Below are positions 28,501 through 37,185 of a stretch of DNA of 64,000 nucleotides, piece by piece. Within the stretch, counting starts at the first letter, position 1; each line of letters starts with the position of its first letter. The notes under the pieces are model-generated. The model made no database searches and had not been told where the DNA came from. It was given only the letters and a program-made list of their open reading frames with translations. A program made the translations under genes and the position numbers. This DNA is from Flavobacterium piscisymbiosum (lineage in GTDB: Bacteria; Bacteroidota; Bacteroidia; Flavobacteriales; Flavobacteriaceae), in the NCBI RefSeq assembly GCF_020905295.1, contig NZ_JAJJMM010000001.1, positions 6,324,001-6,388,000 of the forward strand, given 5' to 3'.

Positions 28501-28678
28501 TAGTTCCTGTTACCATGACATTTGCGCCTGGTATCGAAAGTCCTTTTTCATCAGATACTATTCCTGTTACCTTAACCTGAGCTGTAATACAATTACTGGT
28601 CAGCAACAAAAATAAAATCAAAGGAACTACTCTGTGGTTAGCGTTCCAATGAATGAAGTTAGTCATTAGTTTTTTCAT
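25511..28678 (-). CDS. SusC/RagA-family TonB-dependent outer membrane transporter
   Basis: 1055 aa. A long signal peptide (1-34, ending ITAQ) is followed by a CarboxypepD_reg-like domain (about 36-112, VTGIVSDEKGLSIPGANVMV), the plug domain with the SusC signature (AISSVTAKDF, LLQGRAAGVVV, IRGSASLGGSNEPLYIVDGIP, IETMDILKDAASAAVYGSRASNGVV) and a 22-strand barrel to the C-terminus. It imports oligosaccharides with TonB energy. First gene of the operon susC-susD-SGBP-SGBP; a -7 element lies 82 nt upstream. The substrate, a mannan, is inferred from the neighbouring enzymes. Confidence 0.96.
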   Translation of the reverse strand: MKKLMTNFIHWNANHRVVPLILFLLLTSNCITAQVKVTGIVSDEKGLSIPGANVMVTGTKKSVSTDFDGNYSIDAPANASISVSFIGYVTQTINVKNGGKINVVLKLSAEDLREVLVNVGYRNQKRKDVTGAISSVTAKDFKDSQQVTVEQLLQGRAAGVVVTNNSGKPGGSISVKIRGSASLGGSNEPLYIVDGIPISGDATNQATGGTIVSGYIGTNTGSVTNSPLAFLNPNDIETMDILKDAASAAVYGSRASNGVVIITTKKGKKGTGKITYDTAFSTQNVTRLLKTMDLSQYATQQNALAQYYGVAPRDEFAVPSVLGKGTNWQDEIYRTALMTSHQLSFSGAKDNMSYYVSGGYLNQDGVVIGSDFKRYTFKTNLEAKVKDWLTMGITINTGITNQNITIEGYSDGIIGTTILSTPDVAVKNLDGTYAGPPKDGTQGAWINPVASTLMNTNYLVQKNFQGNFYATVKLAKGLDYRFEFGGSTNIQNFEGFQPTYAWGAAVNKVNQLQERSNTWYGLNLKNMLTYNISLGKHNFNVMALQEANDSHWFGGSQSISGLLSNDVHSINLGDQKTLVASEYKGENALYSFLGSLNYNFDNKYFLQATVRADGSSNFAEDKRWGYFPSISGSWKLSNEKFMEGTKEYIDNIKFRIGYGETGNQNISGGLYGSNIQTIKSALGNFFTAGNIANPDLTWQKAEDSNLGLDFSLFKSKLFATIDVYRKQSSGFLFVLPLPSYVTGLEQYQGGLAAPTVNLGSMRNQGIEATLKYSNSFSKNFSWDATLMFSKNNNKLLSLVDNFDLIKDVQVNGYTTKTVTKSEVGQPIGQFYGYQTVGIIRTNEQLANAPIPYTGNKAVKSVLGDVEYVDQNKDGLIDEKDLTYIGNPQADFIYSFNNQFRYKNLDLSVFLTGSQGNKVMNLTRRAATKNQRLYENQLAEAADFWTPDNPNAKYPRPDGGDGHPNIAISDRYVEDGSYLKISQLTFGYSLPSDVISKTKLSKLRFYASVQNLYTFTKYTGYDPEIGDYNQNALLSGIDSGRYPTNRTITFGMNVEF

Positions 28679-28990
28679 AATAAATGTTTGGTTAGTTTAA
28701 ATTTGTTCTTAATTCAAGTCATAAAAAAAAGGATTGTATTTATTTCTTAAATTATTTAACAAATCTATAACACAAGTAAACATTAAATCGATAGTATTAT
28801 ATCATTTGATGATAATATTTTTACTATAACGTTTTAAAAAAACACATATGAAAATAAAAAGTATAAAAAATTACATTATTCGCAAATCAACCCTATTAAA
28901 TTACTTGATCTTATAAATAAAATTAATGAATTCGCTTAAAAGCAAACGATTTCGTTAAAAATAATATTTGTTTGTGCAAAAAAAGTATCA
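28679..28990. other. Upstream region of susC (312 nt)
   Basis: AT-rich region between susC and the AraC-type regulator, both on the minus strand. It contains the candidate susC promoter at 28760-28767 and is the natural place for an activator site. The T-rich stretch near 28957-28990 follows the regulator's stop. No gene was seen. Confidence 0.6.
28760..28767 (-). promoter_or_regulatory. -7 promoter element TAGATTTG of susC
   Basis: A match to TAnnTTTG on the minus strand, 81 nt before the susC ATG. The -33 position holds TTTA rather than TTTG, fitting a promoter that needs an activator. Confidence 0.5.
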
Positions 28991-29869
28991 CTACAAAATA
29001 CGTTTTAATCCAGAAAAATCTTCTCTATATTGGCTGGGTGTGCAATTTTTAATAGCTTTAAAACTACGATTAAAATTGGCAATGTTATTAAAACCCGATT
29101 TAAAGGCAACCTCAGAAACGCTCATATCTTTTTCTACCAGCCAGCGTGCCGCATACCCAATTCGGATATCATTGATATAGTTTACAAAAGTTTTTCCCGT
29201 ACGTTTTTTAATAAATCGGTTAAAAGAAATAATCGACATACTCGCAACACTGGCAACATCCTCTAAAGTTATTTTTTCTGCAAAATGTTTCTGCACATAT
29301 TCATAAACCAGCTTCATTTTATCATAATCATCAAACGTATCATAATCTACAGTATAAGTCGACAGCAAACGTTGATTCCTGGAATTTGCCAAATCATATA
29401 ATAAAGAAGTAATTTCTAAAAAATAGTCCATACCATCTAATTTAGAAAGCTTTACCAGTCTTGGAGTTAATTCTTCGGCTACTTTTTTCGAAAATAAAAT
29501 ACCGTGAATCGATCGGTTAAACATATCCCGAATAGGATTCATAATACGTCGTGACAATAAAGATTCATGAAAAAGATCGTTATGAAACTGAATCGTAATT
29601 TCGTGAATTTTTTTGCTTGTACATTTATTTAATTCCCAACCGTGATATAAATTTGGACCAATCAAAACCAATTCGACACTGTCAATTTCTTCAATATTAT
29701 CACCCACGACACGCTTCACTCCTTTGCCATTTAAAATAAAATTAATCTCAAATTCCGGATGATAATGTACCGGAAAATCAAAACTATCTTTTACTCTGTC
29801 GAAAACTAAAAAACTATCTCCAGCCGAAAGCGGAGCGATTTCTCTATAAAAATTTTTAGTGCTGCTCAT
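28991..29869 (-). CDS. AraC-family transcriptional regulator of the mannan locus
   Basis: 292 aa. The N-terminal cupin-like sensor domain (about 15-110, with HYHPEFEINFIL and LIGPNLYHGW) is followed by a linker and two helix-turn-helix motifs (about 190-290). These include ITLEDVASVASMSIISFNRF and SVSEVAFKSGFNNIANFNRS followed by the TPSQYRE end. It has no membrane segment, so it senses a cytoplasmic ligand, in contrast to the hybrid two-component or SusR regulators common in such loci. It lies between the divergent halves of the locus (susC side and GH26 side) and probably controls both. The ligand may be mannobiose or mannosyl-glucose (inference). Confidence 0.9.
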   Translation of the reverse strand: MSSTKNFYREIAPLSAGDSFLVFDRVKDSFDFPVHYHPEFEINFILNGKGVKRVVGDNIEEIDSVELVLIGPNLYHGWELNKCTSKKIHEITIQFHNDLFHESLLSRRIMNPIRDMFNRSIHGILFSKKVAEELTPRLVKLSKLDGMDYFLEITSLLYDLANSRNQRLLSTYTVDYDTFDDYDKMKLVYEYVQKHFAEKITLEDVASVASMSIISFNRFIKKRTGKTFVNYINDIRIGYAARWLVEKDMSVSEVAFKSGFNNIANFNRSFKAIKNCTPSQYREDFSGLKRIL

Positions 29870-30174
29870 CTTTAAGAACTATTTTAAGAAGTGATATTGA
29901 ATTTTTTATTTGCAATAATATGATATATAATTGATAAAATAATATTAATTACACGATAAACATCCCATTATCTTTGAAAAATAGAATTATCATTTTTATA
30001 AAAACAACATTGATAATAAACATTAATCATTTTTAATGCAATAAGTTTTTATAGTTTTGATAATTATAACCCAAAAACAATAATGATTTAAAGATTAAAA
30101 AAATGAAGATTTTATAAGCTGTTTTTGAATTGTTACTTTTACACTTATATCACTGATAAACAACCATATTTCTA
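29870..30174. other. Divergent regulatory region between the AraC gene and GH26
   Basis: 305 nt with no gene. Both halves of the mannan locus are probably controlled from here and from the susC upstream region. A -7 element for the plus strand lies at 30052-30059. Clear direct or inverted operator copies were not recognised by eye. Confidence 0.55.
30052..30059 (+). promoter_or_regulatory. -7 promoter element TAGTTTTG ahead of GH26
   Basis: A match to TAnnTTTG, 115 nt before the GH26 ATG at 30175. It would start the GH26-symporter-GH130-epimerase transcript. Confidence 0.45.
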
Positions 30175-31305
30175 ATGAAAAAAAACATAATAATAGTAAT
30201 AGCAGCAATATTCATAGGCACTTCTTGTTCATCGCAACAATTTATAAGTAATACTAATTTGTCACTTTCAGATAAAAAAGCTACACCAGAAACCGTTTCT
30301 TTATATAAAAAGCTCAATCAATTAACTCAGAAAGGATACATGTTTGGTCATCAGGATGATCTTGCTTATGGTGTAAACTGGAAATATGAAAATGGTCGAA
30401 GCGATATAAAAGATGTCGTAGGCGATTATCCTGCCGTTTATGGCTGGGACCTTGCGGGTCTTGAAAAAGACAGTCCTGATAATATAGACGGAATTCCATT
30501 TACAAAAATGAAACAATTTATAGAAGAAAGCCACGAAAGAGGCGGAATCACCACTATAAGCTGGCATTTTGACAATCCGGCAACCGGAAAAAGTGCCTGG
30601 GATAACACACCAAATTCATTAAAAACAGTTTTACCCGGCGGTGAAAACCATCAAAAATTTACCGTTTGGTTAGACAAAGCAGCCAATTATCTATTATCGC
30701 TAAAAGATAAAAAAGGAAAAAATATTCCAGTGCTTTTCAGACCTTATCATGAACTTACCGGAGGCTGGTTCTGGTGGGGAAAAGGAAATGGTACGCCTGA
30801 AGAATTCAAATCGGTATGGAAATTTACTTTTGATTATCTGCAAAAAAAGGGAGTTCATAATTTAATTTATATTTACAATACAAGCAGTTTCAGTTCGAAA
30901 GAAGATTTTTTGGCAAACTATCCGGGTGATAATTATGCTGATGTTATAAGTTTCGATTCTTATCAAAATAACGACGACAAACAAGGTGAAAAATTCATTG
31001 CAGAAGTTCAGAATCAGTTAAAAATCATCAAGGAAATTGGCATTGAAAAACACAAATTAATTGCCATTGCAGAAGCGGGTTACGAAGCAATTCCAGACCC
31101 AAAATGGTGGACAGGAACTTTATCAAAAGCTATTGGTGATTATAAAATTTCCTATGTTTTATTATGGAGAAACCACGGCTGGCAGGAAAAAGAACAAAAA
31201 ATGCATTATTACGCGCCATATACAGGACAAATAAGCGCAAAGGATTTTGTTGATTTTTATAATCTCGACAAAACTTTATTCGAAAAAGACATTAAAAAAA
31301 ATTAA
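30175..31305 (+). CDS. GH26 beta-mannanase lipoprotein (probably periplasmic)
   Basis: 376 aa. Lipobox GTSC with Cys18, followed by SSQQ without acidic residues, which argues for a periplasmic-facing rather than surface lipoprotein. The GH26 barrel shows MFGHQDDLAYG (56-66), TISWHFDNP (127-135), the acid/base Glu193 in FRPYHELTGGWFWWG and the nucleophile Glu300 in IAIAEAGYE. It hydrolyses beta-1,4-mannosidic bonds; by analogy with the two-GH26 system of Bacteroides ovatus, it may release mannobiose in the periplasm. It is first in the plus-strand part of the locus, followed by the symporter gene after a repeat-containing 308-nt gap. Confidence 0.93.
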   Translation: MKKNIIIVIAAIFIGTSCSSQQFISNTNLSLSDKKATPETVSLYKKLNQLTQKGYMFGHQDDLAYGVNWKYENGRSDIKDVVGDYPAVYGWDLAGLEKDSPDNIDGIPFTKMKQFIEESHERGGITTISWHFDNPATGKSAWDNTPNSLKTVLPGGENHQKFTVWLDKAANYLLSLKDKKGKNIPVLFRPYHELTGGWFWWGKGNGTPEEFKSVWKFTFDYLQKKGVHNLIYIYNTSSFSSKEDFLANYPGDNYADVISFDSYQNNDDKQGEKFIAEVQNQLKIIKEIGIEKHKLIAIAEAGYEAIPDPKWWTGTLSKAIGDYKISYVLLWRNHGWQEKEQKMHYYAPYTGQISAKDFVDFYNLDKTLFEKDIKKN

Positions 31306-31470
31306 AAATTGAGAATTAAAAATTAAAAATCTGCTTGATCTGCGTGCTAAAAAATCAACACATAGAAACAGAGATTTTTTTTAAAATTAAAAATTGAGAA
31401 TTAAAAATTAAAAATCTGCTTAAATCTGCGTGATCTGCGTGCAAAAATTTCAACACATAGAAACATAGAT
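31301..31470. repeat. Tandem 85-bp intergenic repeat
   Basis: Two copies with an offset of 85 nt begin with ATTAAAAATTGAGAATTAAA and contain CTGCGTGC and TCAACACATAGAAACA. A partial third copy (TCAACGCATAGAAACATT) lies near 31550. The first copy overlaps the GH26 stop codon. They fill the 308-nt gap 31306-31613 before the symporter; nothing else was seen there. Confidence 0.8.
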
Positions 31471-31613
31471 TTTAAGATATGGCATTCAAAATAAATTCTG
31501 TTTTTATCCGCGTTTTTACGAAGTGAATCCGTTTTATCCGCGTCAAAAAATCAACGCATAGAAACATTAAAATAACTAACCAAATCTAAATTACAACCAT
31601 TAAAAAAAGCCTG

Positions 31614-33005
31614 ATGCACGACAAAATTAGTTTAAAAGAAAAAATAGGATACGGTCTTGGAGACGCAGCATCTTCGATGTTCTGGAAAATCTTCAGTATG
31701 TATCTTCTATTTTTCTACACCGATGTTTTCGGATTGGCGCCTGCCGTTGTAGGAACCATGTTTTTGATTACCCGAATCTGGGATTCTTGTTTTGACCCAA
31801 TTGTGGGAATCATCGCCGACCGAACAAAAAGCAAATGGGGAAAATTCAGACCTTATCTATTATGGGTTGCGGTGCCGTTTGCCGTAATTGGCGTGCTGAC
31901 GTTTTACACACCAGATTTTGACGAAAAAGGAAAAATAATTTATGCCTATGTAACTTATTCGGCCATGATGATGATTTATTCCTTAATCAATGTGCCGTAT
32001 GCATCGCTTTTGGGCGTAATGTCATCTGACCGAAAAGAAAGAAATACGTTATCCTCTTACAGAATGGTTTTTGCCTTTGGAGGAAGCCTTCTGGCACTTT
32101 GGCTTATTGAACCTTTAGTAAATTATTTCGGCGGAAGCCTAAACTCTAAATCAGGATGGCTTACCACAATTGCTGTTTTTGGAGTAATTACAACTGCTTT
32201 TTTCTGGGCTTGTTTTTTATTCACCAAAGAAAGAGTAAAACCAATTTCAGACGAAGAAAACAATTTAAAGGAAGATTTAAAAGATTTATTAAAAAATAAA
32301 CCGTGGTGGATTTTACTCGGAGCCGGAATTGGTGCTTTGGTTTTCAACTCGATTCGTGACGGAGCTGCCGTTTATTATTTTAAATATTATGTAAGCAGCA
32401 GTGTGAATTTTGATTTCTCACTTTTCGGAACCGATTTTCACATGACGCCAACTTCAATCTATTTGGTTTTAGGACAAGCAGCCAACATCATCGGGGTAAT
32501 TATCGCTACGCCAATTGCTAATAAAATTGGTAAAAAGAAAACCTTTTTTGGTGCCATGGCTTTAGCTGCAATCCTTAGTTTGATTTTCTATTTATTCGGG
32601 AAAGAAGAAATATTCTTAATCATGAGTTTTCAGGTTTTAATTAGTATTTGTGCCGGTTGTATTTTCCCGCTAATCTGGTCCATGTATGCAGATAGCGCCG
32701 ATTATTCTGAATGGAAACAAGGACGCAGAGCAACAGGATTGGTTTTCTCAGCATCCTCAATGTCACAAAAATTTGGATGGACTATTGGCGGAGCCGGAGC
32801 CGGATGGCTTTTGGGTTATTACGGCTTTCAGGCCAATGTCGAGCAAACCGCCACAGCTCAAAACGGAATTCAGTTAATGTTAAGCATTCTCCCTGCCATA
32901 GCAGCCCTAATATCAGTTGCTTTTATAGCATTCTATCCATTATCCGAAGAAAAACTTCAGGTAATCGAACAAGATTTAAACGAAAAACGAGACCAAAGCA
33001 ATTAA
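31614..33005 (+). CDS. GPH/MelB-type sugar:cation symporter (MFS)
   Basis: 463 aa with twelve predicted membrane segments. The N-terminus (SLKEKIGYGLGDAASSMFW, FFYTDVFGL) and the loop WDSCFDPIVGIIADRTKSKWGKFRPYLL are signatures of the glycoside-pentoside-hexuronide:cation family. It sits in the inner membrane between GH26 and GH130/epimerase genes, and is the expected importer of mannobiose into the cytoplasm. It is separated from GH130 by 26 nt. Confidence 0.93.
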   Translation: MHDKISLKEKIGYGLGDAASSMFWKIFSMYLLFFYTDVFGLAPAVVGTMFLITRIWDSCFDPIVGIIADRTKSKWGKFRPYLLWVAVPFAVIGVLTFYTPDFDEKGKIIYAYVTYSAMMMIYSLINVPYASLLGVMSSDRKERNTLSSYRMVFAFGGSLLALWLIEPLVNYFGGSLNSKSGWLTTIAVFGVITTAFFWACFLFTKERVKPISDEENNLKEDLKDLLKNKPWWILLGAGIGALVFNSIRDGAAVYYFKYYVSSSVNFDFSLFGTDFHMTPTSIYLVLGQAANIIGVIIATPIANKIGKKKTFFGAMALAAILSLIFYLFGKEEIFLIMSFQVLISICAGCIFPLIWSMYADSADYSEWKQGRRATGLVFSASSMSQKFGWTIGGAGAGWLLGYYGFQANVEQTATAQNGIQLMLSILPAIAALISVAFIAFYPLSEEKLQVIEQDLNEKRDQSN

Positions 33006-33031
33006 AAATACAGATACAGAAATCTATTTAT

Positions 33032-34222
33032 ATGACAGCAATAGCCACTTCAACTACATTTCAGGATAGAAAAGTAGCATTAGAAAAAGAACATAAAATA
33101 CTGATCGAGCAAAAAAATGCTCCTCAGGATCATGCCGGAAACGGTATATACGAACGCTACAAAAACCCGGTTGTTACAGCAGCCCACGTACCATTGAACT
33201 GGCGTTTTGACCTTAACGAAAAAACCAATCCGTTTTTACAGGAACGCATAGGAATGAATGCCGCTTTTAATGCAGGCGCCATGAAATGGAACGGAAAATA
33301 TTTGCTTGCCGTTCGTGTAGAAGGAATCGACAGAAAATCTTTTTTCGCTATAGCGGAAAGTCCAAACGGAGTGGATAATTTTAAGTTTTGGGAGAAACCA
33401 TGCGTGATTCCGCAAACCGAAGAACCGGATACAAATGTGTACGATATGCGTTTGATTCATCATGAAGACGGTTGGGTTTATGGTATTTTTTGTACCGAAA
33501 GAAAAGATCCAAAAGCACCAAAAGGAGATACAAGTTCGGCTGTAGCCAATGCTGGAATTGTACGTACGAAAGATCTCGTAAACTGGGAAAGGCTGCCGGA
33601 TTTAATTTCGAATACAGGACAACAGCGTAATGTAGTTTTGCATCCGGAATTTGTAAACGCAAAATATGCTTTATACACACGTCCGCAAGATGGTTTTATC
33701 GATGTTGGAGCTGGTGGCGGAATTGGTTTAGGCTACGTTGATGATATGACAAACCCAGTTGTAAAAGACGAGAAAATCATCTTCGGGAAACAATATCATA
33801 CGATTTATGAATTGAAAAATGGTCTTGGCCCCGCTCCTATTAAAACCGAAAAAGGCTGGTTGCATTTGGCTCATGGAGTTCGTAACACCGCAGCTGGATT
33901 GCGTTATACACTTTATATGTTTATGACAGATTTACATGATATCAGCAAAGTAACGCACGTTCCTGCAGGACATTTTATGGGACCTGAAGGAATCGAAAGA
34001 GTTGGCGATGTATCGAATGTTTTATTCTCAAACGGATGGATTGAAGATAATGACGGAACCGTTTATGTGTATTACGCATCATCAGATACGAGAATGCATG
34101 TTGCCGTTTCATCAGTAGAAAAACTGGTTGATTATGTTACCAATGCTCCCGCAGATACTTTTATTTCTGCAGGTTCTGTGAAAACCATCATCAATCAAAT
34201 CGAAAAAAACAATACAATTTAA
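33032..34222 (+). CDS. GH130 4-O-beta-D-mannosyl-D-glucose phosphorylase
   Basis: ATG 33032 is chosen because it lies 26 nt after the symporter stop; the frame stays open upstream only as an overlap with the symporter gene. 396 aa. The five-bladed propeller of GH130 subfamily 1 shows FNAGAMKWNGKYLLAVRVEG, the catalytic Asp138 in NVYDMRL, IFCTERKDPKAPKGD, LGPAPIKTEKGWLHLAHGVR and PEGIERVGDVSNVLFSNGW. It phosphorolyses mannosyl-beta-1,4-glucose to alpha-mannose 1-phosphate and glucose in the cytoplasm. The epimerase that supplies this substrate follows 5 nt later, which strongly supports the assignment over other GH130 activities. Confidence 0.93.
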   Translation: MTAIATSTTFQDRKVALEKEHKILIEQKNAPQDHAGNGIYERYKNPVVTAAHVPLNWRFDLNEKTNPFLQERIGMNAAFNAGAMKWNGKYLLAVRVEGIDRKSFFAIAESPNGVDNFKFWEKPCVIPQTEEPDTNVYDMRLIHHEDGWVYGIFCTERKDPKAPKGDTSSAVANAGIVRTKDLVNWERLPDLISNTGQQRNVVLHPEFVNAKYALYTRPQDGFIDVGAGGGIGLGYVDDMTNPVVKDEKIIFGKQYHTIYELKNGLGPAPIKTEKGWLHLAHGVRNTAAGLRYTLYMFMTDLHDISKVTHVPAGHFMGPEGIERVGDVSNVLFSNGWIEDNDGTVYVYYASSDTRMHVAVSSVEKLVDYVTNAPADTFISAGSVKTIINQIEKNNTI

Positions 34223-34227
34223 TTACC

Positions 34228-35415
34228 GTGTCAGTACAACTAAAGCAACTTAAAACAGAATTATCAGCTGAACTTGATTCTATTTTAAAATATTGGGCAA
34301 AACATACTTTAGACAGTGAAAATGGAGGTTTTATTGGTCAGATTGATTACAACGATCATATTATCGCCAATACTGAAAAAGGTTCTGTATTAAATGCCCG
34401 AATTTTATGGAGTTTTTCTGCAGGCTATAAAGCAACCCAAAACGAAAGTCATAAAAAAATTGCCAAACGTGCTTTTGAGTTTCTTTCGGATTCTTTTTAT
34501 GATCCCGAATTTGGAGGTTTATTTTGGAGTATTAATGCTGACAGAACTCCAAAAGATACCAAAAATCAGATCTACGCTTTAGCTTTTGCGATCTATGGAT
34601 TATCTGAATATTATGCTATTTCTAAAGACGATAAAGCTTTAGAAATAGCCATCAATTTATATTTAAAGATTCGGGAACACAGTTACGATCCCGTAAACAA
34701 AGGTTATCTGGAAGCTTTTACAAGAGATTGGCAGCCCATCGAAGATTTGCGTTTGAGCGATAAAGATGCCAACGAAAAAAAAACCATGAATACGCATTTG
34801 CATATTGTTGAAGCCTATGCAAATTTGTTTAAAGTCTGGAAAGACAAAAAACTGCAAAGTGATATTATTGAATTATTAGAAACAATCGAGAAACATTTCA
34901 TCAATACCCAAACAGGTCATTTACGATTATTTTTTGATGAAAACTGGATCGAAAAGCCAGACGTAATTTCATACGGTCATGATATCGAAGCGGCTTGGCT
35001 TTTGTTGCAATGTGCAGAAATTTCTGAAGATGAAACTCTAATAGCCAATTATAAAAAACACGCCGTTCAGATGGCTGAAGTTACTAAAGAAGGCCTAGAT
35101 TCTGATGGCGGTTTATGGTATGAACTCGATCCCGAAAAGAACGAATTAGTAGCCGAAAAACACTGGTGGGTTCAGGCCGAAGCTTTAATTGGTTTCTATA
35201 ACGCTTACCAATTAACCGGTGATGAAACGTATTTAGACATCGTTTATAAAAACTGGGAGTTTATAAAAAAGTACATTTTAGACAAAGAAAACGGAGAATG
35301 GTTTTGGGGAATTAATCGCGACTATTCTTTGATCGAAAAAGACAAAGCCGGTTTCTGGAAATGTCCGTATCATAATAGTCGGGCTTGTTTAGAGCTGATT
35401 AACCGAATTTTATAA
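34228..35415 (+). CDS. AGE-family epimerase, probably cellobiose 2-epimerase
   Basis: 395 aa, an (alpha/alpha)6-barrel of the N-acylglucosamine 2-epimerase family. Conserved catalytic-site motifs are HLHIVEAYANLF, SYGHDIEAAWLL, KHWWVQAEALIGF and CPYHNSRACLEL. The GTG start at 34228 lies 5 nt after the GH130 stop. Cellobiose 2-epimerases convert beta-1,4-mannobiose to mannosyl-glucose, exactly the substrate of the GH130 enzyme encoded upstream, so the pair forms a cytoplasmic mannobiose pathway. A plain GlcNAc epimerase is less likely in this context. Confidence 0.93.
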   Translation: MSVQLKQLKTELSAELDSILKYWAKHTLDSENGGFIGQIDYNDHIIANTEKGSVLNARILWSFSAGYKATQNESHKKIAKRAFEFLSDSFYDPEFGGLFWSINADRTPKDTKNQIYALAFAIYGLSEYYAISKDDKALEIAINLYLKIREHSYDPVNKGYLEAFTRDWQPIEDLRLSDKDANEKKTMNTHLHIVEAYANLFKVWKDKKLQSDIIELLETIEKHFINTQTGHLRLFFDENWIEKPDVISYGHDIEAAWLLLQCAEISEDETLIANYKKHAVQMAEVTKEGLDSDGGLWYELDPEKNELVAEKHWWVQAEALIGFYNAYQLTGDETYLDIVYKNWEFIKKYILDKENGEWFWGINRDYSLIEKDKAGFWKCPYHNSRACLELINRIL

Positions 35416-35507
35416 AATTTAATTGGTTGTTTAACAAATAAATTAGTTGTGAAAAAAAGTTAAATAACGGACAAATCTCTCACGATGTAACGCTCAAACG
35501 TTCTGTT

Positions 35508-35607
35508 TGTCATTTCGACGAAGGAGAAATCTTCGTGAGAAGCTCGTCAAAGATTGGACTCTAGTTGCGGAGTTACTTGCGAAGATTTCTCCTTCGTCGA
35601 AATGACA
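35508..35607. repeat. Large inverted repeat with 28-bp perfect arms
   Basis: The left arm 35508-35535 (TGTCATTTCGACGAAGGAGA plus 8 nt) and the right arm 35580-35607 are perfect reverse complements around a 44-nt loop. It lies in the 307-nt gap 35416-35722 before the second GH26 gene; the rest of that gap shows nothing recognisable. It belongs to the palindromic intergenic elements typical of Flavobacterium genomes. Confidence 0.92.
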
Positions 35608-35722
35608 TAAAATGAGAAAAAATCTTAACTTAATTACATTGTCCCATAGGGACTACACTTATTAACTAGCAACTTAAATTAATTACATAAAAAGGCTAAC
35701 TAACCAAATTAAACCACAAAAA

Positions 35723-36958
35723 ATGAAAATCAATTTCCTTAAAATAGCATTTTTAAGTCTGTCGATTTTGACTTTGGCAAGTTGCTCTTCAAACGACGAA
35801 TCAGATCCTGAGATTATCATTGAACCACCAGTTTTAAACCCAAGCAATCTGTTGACGACACAAAACGTGACAACTTTTATGGTTGATGCAAATGCTACCA
35901 AAGAAACTGTAGCTTTATTTTATAACTTAAAAAAATTGGCCAAAACTAAAGTTGCCATTGGTCAGCAAGACGCTTTTAATAGTTTTTATCAGGATAATGG
36001 CGGTGAATCTGATATTAAAAAAAACACAGGTTTCGATCCTGCAATTTTAGGTTCTGATTTTATGTTTATTACCGACAAGAACAATAACAATCAGGCGGAT
36101 AACTGGTTTTATCAACAAGAAGAAAAACTTGTAAACGCTACAAAAGCCGCTTATGCGAAAGGAATAATCAATACCTTTTGCTGGCATTTGAGAGAGCCTA
36201 GTAAAGAGGATTCTTTTTATACAGCCGATATGACGGCTGACCAGAAAGCAAACGCTTTTAAAAGCATTTTGCCTGGTGAAACCCATCACGAATGGTACAA
36301 GAAAAAATTAGACAAAATTGCCAGCGTCCTTTTGAATTTAAAAGGTTCGAATGGTGAATTGATTCCGATAATCTTCAGGCCTTTTCATGAATTTGACGGA
36401 AGCTGGTTTTGGTGGGGCGCTAATTTTGCCACTGCCGAAGAATACAAAACAGCTTATCAGTTTACAGTAGATTATTTAAAAAATACCAAAGGCGTTCATA
36501 ATGTTCTTTATGCTTTTTCACCTGACAACTCATATACTACAGAAAGCAATTATTTAAGTAGATATCCCGGTGATAAATATGTAGATATTTTAGGAATGGA
36601 CAATTATGGTGATTTTGATAATCAAGGACAATCTGGTGCTACCAAAGCCAATTCTAAACTAAAAATAATTTCTGACTTGGCTAAAGCCAAAGTAAAAATT
36701 GCAGCATTAACAGAAACAGGTTACCAGGTTACAAGTACAAAGGCGCCAATAACAGATTGGTTTTCGACTTACTTGTACAGCGCATTGACATCAAATAACA
36801 TTGAGGTTAGTTATGTCATGCTTTGGAACAACAACAAAGATGCTTATTTTGTGCCAAATGGTTCGGTTTCGAATGCGGCGGATTTCAAGAACTTTGCTGT
36901 AAAGCCAAAATCGGCATTGTTGAATTCTTTGCCGAAGATGTATGAATTGCCGAAGTAA
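35723..36958 (+). CDS. GH26 beta-mannanase lipoprotein (probably surface-exposed)
   Basis: 411 aa. Lipobox TLASC with Cys21, followed by SSNDESDPE, an acidic start fitting surface export. The GH26 domain (about 55-405) shows VAIGQQDAF, FCWHLREP, the acid/base Glu223 in FRPFHEFDGSWFWWG and the nucleophile Glu331 in IAALTETGYQ. About 40% of motif residues coincide with the GH26 at 30175, so these are distant paralogues. It would cut mannan chains at the cell surface before import. The palindrome at 35508-35607 separates it from the epimerase gene. Confidence 0.93.
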   Translation: MKINFLKIAFLSLSILTLASCSSNDESDPEIIIEPPVLNPSNLLTTQNVTTFMVDANATKETVALFYNLKKLAKTKVAIGQQDAFNSFYQDNGGESDIKKNTGFDPAILGSDFMFITDKNNNNQADNWFYQQEEKLVNATKAAYAKGIINTFCWHLREPSKEDSFYTADMTADQKANAFKSILPGETHHEWYKKKLDKIASVLLNLKGSNGELIPIIFRPFHEFDGSWFWWGANFATAEEYKTAYQFTVDYLKNTKGVHNVLYAFSPDNSYTTESNYLSRYPGDKYVDILGMDNYGDFDNQGQSGATKANSKLKIISDLAKAKVKIAALTETGYQVTSTKAPITDWFSTYLYSALTSNNIEVSYVMLWNNNKDAYFVPNGSVSNAADFKNFAVKPKSALLNSLPKMYELPK

Positions 36959-37185
36959 AGATTGTGGTGTAATGGGCCACGGATTTGAACAGGTTTAAAC
37001 GGGTTTACGCAGTTTCTTTATCACCACAATGACTAATAAAAACCTAAAGCCCTAGCCCTGATAGAAGTGGAAATCCTTTATTTTTTTTCTTTAAAAAAAT
37101 AAAGATTGAAACGGATAGCAGGAAATAGCTCCTAATTCTTCGACTTCGCTCAGAATAGCAGCGATTAAATTTTAAAAAATAAATA

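Noticed and set aside
32711..33031. 107-codon N-terminal extension of GH130
   Set aside because: It lies inside the symporter gene in another phase, and the family start matches ATG 33032, 26 nt after the symporter stop.
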